From NCBI GenBank assembly GCA_021734825.1, contig JAIPIE010000012.1:1-15788 (forward strand): a stretch of 15,788 bases of DNA. The letters run 5' to 3'. The DNA comes from Patescibacteria group bacterium (lineage in GTDB: Bacteria; Patescibacteriota; Patescibacteriia; Patescibacteriales; UBA12465). The notes below the pieces were generated by a model. It searched no databases. It saw nothing but the letters and a program-made list of their open reading frames with translations, and was not told where the DNA came from. Of the stretch, positions 1 to 6,796 are shown one piece after another; position 1 is the stretch's first letter, and each line of letters starts with the position of its first letter. The position numbers were made by a program, and so were the translations under genes.

Positions 1-52
1 TAATTAATCCGAGTCCTTTAAATAAAACAAATATTCATTTAAAATCAGAATC

Positions 53-1255
53 ATGAAAAATTTCAGTTTCTTGTTGTTTGGCCTGATGATGGCCGTAGTT
101 TTTTCGAGCTGTCAAAAGCTGGATTATGTTGAACCCAGCTCCGATAATTCAGGCATTAGTCTTAAAATGGCTGGCGCCTTGGTGGTTGGTGACACTATCA
201 CGGTGCAAATGCGCACGATGTGCACATTTAAGGTGGAGACCGCCTTTACAGCTACCAGCATGCAAGTTGAGTTTGAAGGTGGATCATCCATTGTCCCTCT
301 AAACAGTTATTTTGAACAAAGCTGGACTGAAACAGGCCTAACCTGGTTGACTATTACAGCCATTGATCAGAACAACCAACCTCATGTGAAAACATATCAG
401 GTTAAGGTTCAAGCTTCATTGCAAGAGCCAGTTGTATTTGTATCGGTTGCGCCAGTTAGCGGCACTAATTTCTTTGATGTGCGCATAGCGCTGTCAAAAA
501 ATGGCCTACCATTAGGTCCAGGTGTAATTGCTTACACAGGATCAGTGACAAATCCACCATGGTCAACTGTTTATTTTTTAGCAGCTGACACTAACTATCG
601 TCTTGAGGCTAACAATTTAATTCCGGCTACCGGTAGTCAGGTGGGCAATTGGTTGGGTTTACCACTTCAACTGTTGCCTGGTAACTACGAATTAGGAGTT
701 GGACGAATGAATGCCGGTAATTTAATTTGGGGCGATTTCATGGGCTCATCATTTGTGGGTGCCGGAAACAGCACCTTGATCAAATTCACCCTTACAGTAA
801 ATGGTGAAATTATAAGTGGAGCCAATACACTCCTCATGCCTGGCAACATCGGTGATATTGGGGACAACCCAGTTGTTCGTTTCTCGGAAAACACTGATGG
901 GAGTTGGATACTCTATGTAAACAACAGCGTGGATTTCTATTCGATGCCTCATCCATTTGTGAAGTTTTTGTCAGAAAACGGCATCTGGAATACTCCAATT
1001 AATCAAAGTGCGGTAACGGACTTTCCTAATTGGGGTAAGATTGTCCTATCAACTCCAATACCAGAGATGCTTCAGTACCAATTTGGAAGTAACAATCAAG
1101 CACCTGATTATGTAAATTCCAATATGTCCTATTCAGAACATTGGAATGCACAGACAGGGACGCTTGAAACAATGTTAGTTTCAAGTGTGGTAAATTCTCC
1201 GAGCCCGGGAGGCACTACATATGAATGGGTGCCCGCAAATACAAACAGCAGATAA
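53..1255 (+). CDS. Predicted secreted lipoprotein of unknown function
   Basis: The 400-residue product begins with a lipoprotein signal peptide: a short basic start, a hydrophobic stretch at residues 4-17, then FSSC with Cys20 as the likely lipidated residue. The mature protein starts CQKLD and continues with a Ser/Asp-rich linker, a style common in Bacteroidota lipoproteins. Residues about 35-122 are rich in alternating polar/hydrophobic strands ending in TYQVKVQA, which suggests an immunoglobulin-like beta-sandwich. The remainder (about 125-400) also looks all-beta, with many Asn, Gly and aromatic residues, and I do not recognise it. The ATG at 53 is chosen because it directly precedes the signal peptide; no Shine-Dalgarno sequence is visible before it. 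The gene stands alone and is closed by a strong hairpin at 1273-1304. By eye it is GC-richer than the genes right of 4 kb (rows 61-180 give 52/120 G+C). Export is fairly sure; the function is unknown. Confidence 0.8.
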   Translation: MKNFSFLLFGLMMAVVFSSCQKLDYVEPSSDNSGISLKMAGALVVGDTITVQMRTMCTFKVETAFTATSMQVEFEGGSSIVPLNSYFEQSWTETGLTWLTITAIDQNNQPHVKTYQVKVQASLQEPVVFVSVAPVSGTNFFDVRIALSKNGLPLGPGVIAYTGSVTNPPWSTVYFLAADTNYRLEANNLIPATGSQVGNWLGLPLQLLPGNYELGVGRMNAGNLIWGDFMGSSFVGAGNSTLIKFTLTVNGEIISGANTLLMPGNIGDIGDNPVVRFSENTDGSWILYVNNSVDFYSMPHPFVKFLSENGIWNTPINQSAVTDFPNWGKIVLSTPIPEMLQYQFGSNNQAPDYVNSNMSYSEHWNAQTGTLETMLVSSVVNSPSPGGTTYEWVPANTNSR

Positions 1256-1272
1256 AAAAACTGCTAAAAAAT

Positions 1273-1304
1273 ACCCCCTTATCTATTAATGATAAGGGGT
1301 TTTT
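1273..1304 (+). terminator. Intrinsic terminator of the lipoprotein gene
   Basis: CCCCTTATC (1275-1283) pairs perfectly with GATAAGGGG (1291-1299) around a 7-base loop, and TTTTT follows. It lies about 20 bases after the stop codon at 1255 and reads on the plus strand. Confidence 0.85.
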
Positions 1305-1357
1305 ATTTACAAAAAATTGGACTTTTCAAAGTAGTATTTTAAGTATTAAACCTTTTT

Positions 1358-1393
1358 AAAAAAAGACCCGAAGCAAAATAAATTGCTTCGGGT
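1358..1393 (-). terminator. Intrinsic terminator for the minus-strand exported gene pair
   Basis: On the minus strand, ACCCGAAGCAA (plus positions 1366-1376) and TTGCTTCGGGT (1383-1393) form a perfect 11-bp stem with a 6-base loop. It is followed by a run of seven T (plus-strand A at 1358-1364). It sits just downstream of the stop at 1416 and faces the lipoprotein terminator, so the two convergent units are insulated from each other. Confidence 0.88.
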
Positions 1394-1415
1394 TTGAATG
1401 ATTTGTTGTTCACTT

Positions 1416-2234
1416 TTAATAGTGTGTAACATAATATTCGATTCCATTTATCGTCTCTCTTTGAGCGAAAGGCCATATTTTTGGCCAACCATTCATGCCT
1501 CCGGACATGGAAACATTTGTGGGACCAAACTTATTAATAAGGTCGACTCTAACAAAGATGACGCGGAGATTATGACTCCAACCGTATAAGCCACTAATTT
1601 GTTTTACTGGCGGTAGTTTGACGTTCCAGCCAGTACCTTCACCATTAAGCACAGATTCGGCTACTACTGATGTTGGTGGGTCAGCTTCTAAATGAGGCCA
1701 ATATGAGCTAGCATCACGTATTCCATTAAGACTAGTTCTTATGTTTACACAGAATTCCTGAGCACCTGGTGCTTCAGGGGAATACATGTTTGTCACCGGC
1801 GCCGGATTGGGTGCCGTATAACTAGAGCTAACATTCTGACCAGCGCCAGCTTGGTAGCTTGAGCTTGACTGAGAACCACTTCCTGACAACTTGTTTTTCA
1901 GGGCATCAATTTCTCTTCTGAGTTTCCCATCGGTGACCTTCAGCTTGGCATTTTCTGCCTTACAAGCATCAAGAAGGCTTTGCAATCTTCCGTTCTTCTC
2001 CTCGCAGTTATGAAGGGATTCTTTTAATTTGGTGATTTCTGCTTCTGCAGCGGCCAATGCTTGATACATATGAATAAGAGAGTCGCTGGAAACATCCAGC
2101 CCCACCCTTACGTTGGTATCTGATTGTGGACAAGGGTCCGGTGTTTTTTGGAACAATCCGAGTGGATCCAAAATGAGTAAAATTACAATTACGACTATCG
2201 CAATAGCCGAAAAAATCCAATAGTTCTTTTTCAT
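1416..2234 (-). CDS. Membrane-anchored coiled-coil protein with unknown C-terminal domain
   Basis: The 272-residue product has one N-terminal membrane segment (about residues 6-26) and a short Pro/Cys-containing stretch. A clear coiled coil follows at about 55-117, with heptad-like Leu/Ala spacing and Glu/Lys-rich surfaces. After a low-complexity Ser/Gly/Gln/Pro linker (about 117-158) comes a compact C-terminal domain (about 160-272) that I cannot assign; it is rich in Trp and Gly (SGLYGWSHNL, SGGMNGWPKIWPF). The layout resembles a periplasmic or extracellular stalk presenting a terminal domain. The start is ATG at 2234, only 9 bases after the stop of the upstream barrel-like gene, so the two are probably one transcript ending at 1358-1393. 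The spacer AAAGAAATC contains no Shine-Dalgarno motif. One row (1621-1680) is 50% G+C, unusually high for this window. Topology is moderately sure; function is unknown. Confidence 0.75.
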   Translation of the reverse strand: MKKNYWIFSAIAIVVIVILLILDPLGLFQKTPDPCPQSDTNVRVGLDVSSDSLIHMYQALAAAEAEITKLKESLHNCEEKNGRLQSLLDACKAENAKLKVTDGKLRREIDALKNKLSGSGSQSSSSYQAGAGQNVSSSYTAPNPAPVTNMYSPEAPGAQEFCVNIRTSLNGIRDASSYWPHLEADPPTSVVAESVLNGEGTGWNVKLPPVKQISGLYGWSHNLRVIFVRVDLINKFGPTNVSMSGGMNGWPKIWPFAQRETINGIEYYVTHY

Positions 2235-2243
2235 GATTTCTTT

Positions 2244-3116
2244 TTATTTGTTGATGATTTTCAATAAATTCAGGTTTAGCATAGCGAAGAGATACTCTCC
2301 GCCGTTAGAGTTCCATTTCTGCATAACAGATAAGGATAAGAAGTCATCTTGATAGTCGCGGTGAAAAGATATTTCAAGAATTAAGCCGTAAGCATCAGGG
2401 TCACCAGCCAAATAATGACTGTAGACTCCAGCAACTTTTGGCTGTAGGAATACCGACCCCGAGTAACTCAAGGGAATGTCGTAAATGCTTTGTTTTGCCG
2501 TTGCCTCATAATAATTACGATTCCAGGCATCAACTCTCACATTAGGCGCATCATTTTCACTCAGCACCTTGAGGGCGTTTAGGCTTTTTTCCGCGCTAAC
2601 AATAATTTGCAAGCGAGGTAAAAACCTTTCATGATAACCTGAATATTTCATCAGATTAAAATTTATTGATCCTGCCAGTAAATGATCCTGCTGGATGCCT
2701 TCTGAGAAATAATTCTTTTTATCCACTCGTCCAATTTCTTGAACGTGTTTATAGCCAAGGGCAAAGCCGAGGTATAAGGTGTGTGTATAAGAGAAAAACT
2801 CATTATAGTATCCAGTATTCATTCCAATAGCGAAAGCGTCGCTTTTAGAACTATACTGACTTAGATTGTCCTGCCAAACAGATTGAACGTAGAGGCCGTA
2901 AAGACCTATATTCCAAGCTCTATTGACAGACTTTCTGAGGGGCACATCGCCGTAAGCTCCAATCCAATAACCGTTGTTATTGACGTTTTGCTTTTTAGCG
3001 AAGTATCCTGCAAACAAAGATAAGTTTGCATCCCTACTGATGGGGCTTACGTTCTGAGCCCGCGGAATTACCGATATAAGCATCAGCAAAACCAAAAAAA
3101 AGACGTACTTTTTCAT
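2244..3116 (-). CDS. Secreted, outer-membrane-barrel-like protein of unknown family
   Basis: The 290-residue product has a cleavable signal peptide (MKK, then a hydrophobic core to about residue 17, ending PRAQN; probable cut after Ala20). The rest shows repeated amphipathic beta strands rich in Tyr, Phe, Gly and Asn (LSLFAGYFAK, YWIGAYGDV, NIGLYGLYV, LYLGFALGY, YGLILEISF, YLFAMLNLNL). This pattern is typical of small beta-barrel outer-membrane proteins of Bacteroidota (DUF3575/porin-like in style; no specific family recognised). The last strand ends ...LLKIINK rather than with a terminal Phe. It lies directly upstream of the coiled-coil gene with 9 bases between them, suggesting a functional pair. 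No terminator separates it from the Wzz-like gene at 3236-4051 upstream on the same strand, so read-through from that gene is possible. A barrel would be odd in a monoderm CPR cell; a secreted beta-rich protein or a laterally acquired gene is the alternative. Confidence 0.72.
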   Translation of the reverse strand: MKKYVFFLVLLMLISVIPRAQNVSPISRDANLSLFAGYFAKKQNVNNNGYWIGAYGDVPLRKSVNRAWNIGLYGLYVQSVWQDNLSQYSSKSDAFAIGMNTGYYNEFFSYTHTLYLGFALGYKHVQEIGRVDKKNYFSEGIQQDHLLAGSINFNLMKYSGYHERFLPRLQIIVSAEKSLNALKVLSENDAPNVRVDAWNRNYYEATAKQSIYDIPLSYSGSVFLQPKVAGVYSHYLAGDPDAYGLILEISFHRDYQDDFLSLSVMQKWNSNGGEYLFAMLNLNLLKIINK

Positions 3117-3196
3117 GCTATATATAGTTTTTAATTGTTAATGTTCTGATTTAACAGGATTATTGTGGTCCTGGGAGAAAGGAGGAATTAATTCTT

Positions 3197-3226
3197 CCCT
3201 TCGCTCAGGATGACAATTTAGTCATC
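3197..3226. repeat. Short dispersed-repeat-like sequence with inverted repeat
   Basis: The intergenic gap 3117-3235 contains CCCTTCGCTCAGGATGAC (3197-3214), whose complement GTCATCCTGAGCGAAGG resembles a short intergenic repeat I recall from many unrelated bacterial and metagenomic genomes. GATGAC (3209-3214) pairs with GTCATC (3221-3226) across six bases. Just upstream, AAGGAGGAATTAATTCTTCCCTT (about 3179-3201) is a near-palindrome. It is not followed by a T-run, so it is not a standard terminator. Only one copy occurs here, so its repeat status comes from memory and not from this sequence. Confidence 0.4.
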
Positions 3227-3235
3227 ACCGATATC

Positions 3236-4051
3236 TTATCTTAAAATATTTTTAATATTACCACTAGGAGTAGAAGATTCTTGATTTTTATGGCTCTGAT
3301 GTTCGTGTTTATTATCCATTTTGTGATTGTGATTCTGAGTATTAGTGCTTGAGGGTAATTTATCCCAAACCGTGTTTGCTGCCTCCTCCCTCTTTTTTAG
3401 TTTGTGCTTTTTCTTTTTATGACCAAAGACGCGGATGTCATATCTTTCTTCAGGAAAAATATAAATAAAGAATAAAGAGAAAATAAAACTTAAAATAAGA
3501 GCAAGTCCGGCATTTTGTGCTAAGTTTGGCTTCACGGGATAGCTTGAAACTAATGGTTGATCAATAACACTTATTCTCACCTTATCACCGTTAGCTTGGT
3601 AATTATTTTTCTTGCTAATCATTACCTCGTTAACAGCTAGAGCAATTTGCTGAGCTTGATAAGGAACAGTGTGATAAACGCTAATTTCAATAATACCAGA
3701 GTCAGCTACCGTTTTAGTTTTAACCGTATTGCGCCATTTTTTGATTTGCTGAGAGTAAGTTCCGGAAAAATAACTATCATCAATGTTATAGGGTGAGCTT
3801 AAGCTTAAATCAAAGAACGAACCCGAGCTGGTTACTTGAGTAAATAAGTTCCCTAAATATTCATTTGAACGCGACATCGTGTAAGCATCAGCCTGGCCAG
3901 TATCTTGGGTGATAAGCAGTCTAGATTTAGCTTCATAGCGCAAAGGAAAAAGCAAGGAAATGATTAAAGTAAAAATAAGCGTTACGAGCATAATAATAAA
4001 GATGCTCTGACGCTTGCGTTTAATTAAAAATAAAAATTCTTTTAAATCCAT
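3236..4051 (-). CDS. Wzz-like polysaccharide chain-length/co-polymerase protein
   Basis: The 271-residue protein has the architecture of the Wzz/polysaccharide co-polymerase family: a short cytoplasmic N-terminus (DLKEFLFLIKRKR), TM1 at about 16-36, an extracytoplasmic domain at about 37-178, and TM2 at about 180-200. The proline motif before TM2 is present as YPVKP (Pro172, Pro175). The family sets glycan chain length by interacting with a Wzy-type polymerase in the membrane. After TM2 there is an unusual cytoplasmic tail (about 203-271) rich in Lys, His, Asn and Gln, with no Walker motif, so no fused BY-kinase is present. The gene lies in the same region as an O-antigen ligase/polymerase-type gene and two GT4 genes. 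ATG at 4051 is chosen for the conserved N-terminus and lies about 25 bases after a predicted transcription start; no Shine-Dalgarno sequence is seen. No terminator was found downstream. Confidence 0.85.
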   Translation of the reverse strand: MDLKEFLFLIKRKRQSIFIIMLVTLIFTLIISLLFPLRYEAKSRLLITQDTGQADAYTMSRSNEYLGNLFTQVTSSGSFFDLSLSSPYNIDDSYFSGTYSQQIKKWRNTVKTKTVADSGIIEISVYHTVPYQAQQIALAVNEVMISKKNNYQANGDKVRISVIDQPLVSSYPVKPNLAQNAGLALILSFIFSLFFIYIFPEERYDIRVFGHKKKKHKLKKREEAANTVWDKLPSSTNTQNHNHKMDNKHEHQSHKNQESSTPSGNIKNILR

Positions 4052-4082
4052 ATTATTTCTTATATTGTAATCTTAACTTACT

Positions 4083-4111
4083 ATATTACTACATTATATT
4101 TTATTTGTCAA
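4083..4111 (-). promoter_or_regulatory. Predicted sigma70-type promoter of the Wzz-like gene
   Basis: On the minus strand TTGACA (plus 4106-4111) is followed after 17 bases by TAATAT (plus 4083-4088). The expected start near 4076 gives a leader of about 25 bases before the ATG at 4051. It is back-to-back with the plus-strand promoter at 4131-4159. Confidence 0.65.
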
Positions 4112-4130
4112 TAGCAAGGAGGCTTTTTAG

Positions 4131-4159
4131 TTGACATTTTTCAAAAAAAAAGATATTAT
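4131..4159 (+). promoter_or_regulatory. Predicted sigma70-type promoter of the propeller-Ig gene
   Basis: TTGACA at 4131-4136 and TATTAT at 4154-4159 are separated by exactly 17 bases and point toward the gene at 4223. A second possible -10 (TATAAT, 4205-4210) lies closer to the start but has only a weak -35 (TTCTTT at 4182-4187); used alone it would give a nearly leaderless message. Confidence 0.6.
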
Positions 4160-4222
4160 CAAATAACTATCACATGGGCAATTCTTTTATTTTAATAGAT
4201 TGGCTATAATTTAAATACATTT

Positions 4223-5494
4223 ATGTTTAAAAAAATCATTATTCCTGTGCTCATATTAGGCATATTTTCACTAATATTAGTATCATATACTCAGGGGCAA
4301 ACAAAGTCGTATTATTCTGGCGATGCCTTTGTTTTTCAAAATAAAATCTACATTACCACTGCTAATACGGGCAGTTTAGAGTTGTTTGTTTTAAATGACA
4401 AGCAAATAGACTCTTTAGCTAAGATACGTCCATTTGATGAACGTTTTGGTAAATACGGCTCTTTCTATGATTCTTATTTGCGCCAAGAAAATTCAAATCT
4501 TTATGTTTATGCAGTGACTAATTTTAGTATTTATAAATATAAATTAGATAATAATCAATTAATTTTAGTTGATACAATCAGAAACTCATACTGGGAATGG
4601 TATAATCGCGTTGGCGATATTGACGGTCAGTTGGCTAGTTTTAGTGCCAATAATGTGAAGCTTTGGAGCGATGATATGCAAGTAATTAATGCATATGATT
4701 TTAGTAATACTGAGGTTCCATATAACGTGCGTGGGAATGATAAATATTTAGTGAATGTTCAGAATAACCATATTTACATTTATAATCGCGTTAATCGCCA
4801 GATAATTAAAGAAATTCCTATTAATCTAAAAACTAGTCGCAGCGCGCATCAGATATATATAGATAATAATAATGATTTATATATTGTAGATGATTATTAT
4901 GCTAAAAAATTTAATTTAGACGGAAAGTTATTGGCGAGCTTTAAACACTTAGATTATGAGGGCTATGATATGTCTGCCTCTGGTTATAGTCAGGCTGTTT
5001 ATTTCAGTAATGGTATCGGCGTAGTTAAATTAAATAAAGATAGCTTTAAGGTTGAGGACTGGGCCTTTACCAATGGTATTGCTGGCTTACGTGGCTGGGC
5101 CATGGGGATGGATGTTGTTAGTTTAAATGGTGATAAAATTGTGGTGTTTAATAATTCAAATATTTTAGTATTAGATGATAAACTAAATAAAATTGCTTCC
5201 ATTGCCTCTACCGAAGAAGATGATAGCACTTATCCCACTGAAACTTTATATTTAAATTTAGATAAGAGTAGAGCTGCTCCAAACGCAGAAATATATTTAA
5301 GTGGTGGTGGCTTTTCACCAAGTGAAGCCTTACAGGTAGATTTTGCTGGCACAAAAACATCCTTTAATGCTGATATTAGAGGGCGTTTTACTCAATCACT
5401 AATTGTTCCTAGTGCGACGGCTGGTAATTATGACATTAGGGTGACTGGACAAAATTCGGGCCTACATTACAGTATTGCCTTTAGTATCGAATAG
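4223..5494 (+). CDS. Exported beta-propeller protein with C-terminal Ig-like domain
   Basis: The 423-residue product begins with a signal peptide or anchor (residues 1-20, MFKKII followed by a hydrophobic run; possible cleavage near TQGQ). Residues about 30-330 repeat a strand pattern such as NKIYITTANTGSLELFVLND, NLYVYAVTNFSIYKYKLDN, NHIYIYNRVNRQIIKEIPI, DLYIVDDYYAKKFNLDGKLL and NILVLDDKLNKIASI, i.e. consecutive WD40/PQQ-like propeller blades. Residues about 342-423 form an Ig/IPT-like beta-sandwich marked by LYLSGGGFSPSEAL and GNYDIRVTGQNSG. No catalytic motif is seen; a surface binding or structural role is inferred. It is transcribed away from the Wzz-like gene and ends at a terminator shared with the GT4 operon. 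Its Asn/Asp/Tyr-rich, AT-rich composition (row 4741-4800 is 16/60 G+C) matches the glycosyltransferase block and not the left end. The start is ATG at 4223 without a Shine-Dalgarno sequence. Confidence 0.78.
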   Translation: MFKKIIIPVLILGIFSLILVSYTQGQTKSYYSGDAFVFQNKIYITTANTGSLELFVLNDKQIDSLAKIRPFDERFGKYGSFYDSYLRQENSNLYVYAVTNFSIYKYKLDNNQLILVDTIRNSYWEWYNRVGDIDGQLASFSANNVKLWSDDMQVINAYDFSNTEVPYNVRGNDKYLVNVQNNHIYIYNRVNRQIIKEIPINLKTSRSAHQIYIDNNNDLYIVDDYYAKKFNLDGKLLASFKHLDYEGYDMSASGYSQAVYFSNGIGVVKLNKDSFKVEDWAFTNGIAGLRGWAMGMDVVSLNGDKIVVFNNSNILVLDDKLNKIASIASTEEDDSTYPTETLYLNLDKSRAAPNAEIYLSGGGFSPSEALQVDFAGTKTSFNADIRGRFTQSLIVPSATAGNYDIRVTGQNSGLHYSIAFSIE

Positions 5495-5525
5495 AACTTA
5501 ATAAGCCTTTAAATTATAAAATTAA

Positions 5526-5568
5526 AAATATCCCTATAAATCCTGCTGGATAAAAGGGATATTTTTTT
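5526..5568. terminator. Bidirectional intrinsic terminator between convergent genes
   Basis: AAATATCCCT (5526-5535) pairs with AGGGATATTT (5555-5564), and an inner ATCC/GGAT stem extends the hairpin. TTTTTTT follows on the plus strand, and a T-rich tract follows on the minus strand. It serves the plus gene ending at 5494 and the minus operon ending at 5573. Confidence 0.85.
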
Positions 5569-5572
5569 AGAT

Positions 5573-6796
5573 TTATTTATGCTTATTGATTACTTCTTGA
5601 TAAATATCAAGCATGGCTTGTAGGTTGTGGTCAGGGTTAAAAGTTTGGGCGCTGGCTTTAATTTCTTCTTTTTCCCAACTAATGTCTCCATCAGCAATAC
5701 GATTCATTGCTTCCGCCAAACCCTTGATATCTTCCGGTTTTATTAGTAGTCCATTTTTATTATTAACAATCTCTGGTAATCCGCCAATATCAGCGGCGAT
5801 TACTGGCGTTCCTAGAGATAAGCTTTCTAAAGCGTTTAAGGGGAAATTTTCCAGCCAACGCGAAGGGATAAGGACGGCTTGAGCTTGGACAATTAAGCGA
5901 CTTAATTCATCTCCTTCCTGCCAATCAATAAATTCTATTTTTTTTGTAACTTTTAAATTATGCGTCAGTAATTGTAGAGCGTTCTTTTCTGGTCCACTTC
6001 CGACAATTTTTAAATTTAATTTAGGATTTAAGGCAACAGCATTAATAGCTAGATCAATCCCCTTTTCTTGGCTCAAGCGACCAAAATAAAGAAAATATTT
6101 TTTATTGTCCAACCCTTCAACGGACTTTAAATTACGTCGAAAGGGGTTAGCAACAACTCTTATTGTATGCTCTGGCCATTTATTGGCGATTAATGTTCTT
6201 TTAAGAAATTGACTGGGGCTAATAAATAAATCAATGTTTTTTTGATAAATATTTAAAATATTTTGATGTAGATATAGTTCAGTGGCCGCCAGTAGACTAG
6301 CGAGACGTGAATTTTTAACACAACGACGACGCACACAGGACCAGTACTTCCCTGACTGACATTGCTGGCAAATCTTTCCTTGAGTAAATAAACTATGATT
6401 AGGGCAAACTAAGCTATAATCATGTACGTGCATCACCACTGGAATTTTAGCTTTTTTAGCTGCGTCCAAAAGCGAAGGTGATAATTGATGATAAATATTG
6501 TGACAATGAATAACATCAGGCTTAAAATCATTAAGCATGGCGGTAAATTTTCTTTTTGTTTCAAGGCTATACAATATGCGCCCAGGGATTTTCCAAGCAT
6601 ATTTCCAAACATTTTCATTAAAACTCACTCGGCTTACAAAATATTTAGACCAACTCGTTTCTAAATTTCTCGGATGTTGCATGGCAAAAAAAGCCAGCTC
6701 GTGCCCAGCTTTACTTAAACTATCTGCTAAATCAAGATAGTATCTATCGGCGCCACCGCGAGGATAATGAAATTTATTTACTTGCAGTATCTTCAT
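5573..6796 (-). CDS. GT4-family glycosyltransferase with cysteine-rich insert
   Basis: The 407-residue protein is a two-domain GT-B retaining glycosyltransferase of family GT4. The N-terminal acceptor domain starts MKILQVNKFHYPRGGADRY, with the Gly-rich loop at residues 14-15. The C-terminal domain carries the donor-binding features GRLSQEKG (Arg240, Lys245), GSGPE (266-270) and the EX7E pair Glu316/Glu324, which bind the nucleotide-sugar. It would transfer a sugar from a nucleotide donor to a growing glycan on the cytoplasmic face; the specific sugar cannot be read from sequence. Residues 131-159 hold five cysteines (131, 143, 146, 154, 159) in a Lys/Arg-rich loop, a possible metal knuckle I have seen in some GT4 members. 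It is the last gene of the ligase-GT4-GT4 operon, overlapping its upstream neighbour by 23 bases, and ends at the 5526-5568 terminator. Confidence 0.92.
   Translation of the reverse strand: MKILQVNKFHYPRGGADRYYLDLADSLSKAGHELAFFAMQHPRNLETSWSKYFVSRVSFNENVWKYAWKIPGRILYSLETKRKFTAMLNDFKPDVIHCHNIYHQLSPSLLDAAKKAKIPVVMHVHDYSLVCPNHSLFTQGKICQQCQSGKYWSCVRRRCVKNSRLASLLAATELYLHQNILNIYQKNIDLFISPSQFLKRTLIANKWPEHTIRVVANPFRRNLKSVEGLDNKKYFLYFGRLSQEKGIDLAINAVALNPKLNLKIVGSGPEKNALQLLTHNLKVTKKIEFIDWQEGDELSRLIVQAQAVLIPSRWLENFPLNALESLSLGTPVIAADIGGLPEIVNNKNGLLIKPEDIKGLAEAMNRIADGDISWEKEEIKASAQTFNPDHNLQAMLDIYQEVINKHK

Noticed and set aside
1..52. Tail of an upstream gene
   Set aside because: No coding frame or motif can be recognised in 52 bases; it starts with a TAA but that is not enough.
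1398..1589. 63-codon plus-strand open frame
   Set aside because: It overlaps the terminator region and the C-terminal coding part of the coiled-coil gene, and its product is low quality; a shadow frame.
3209..3226. GATGAC/GTCATC hairpin as terminator of the Wzz-like gene
   Set aside because: The stem is only 6 bp and no T-run follows on the minus strand.
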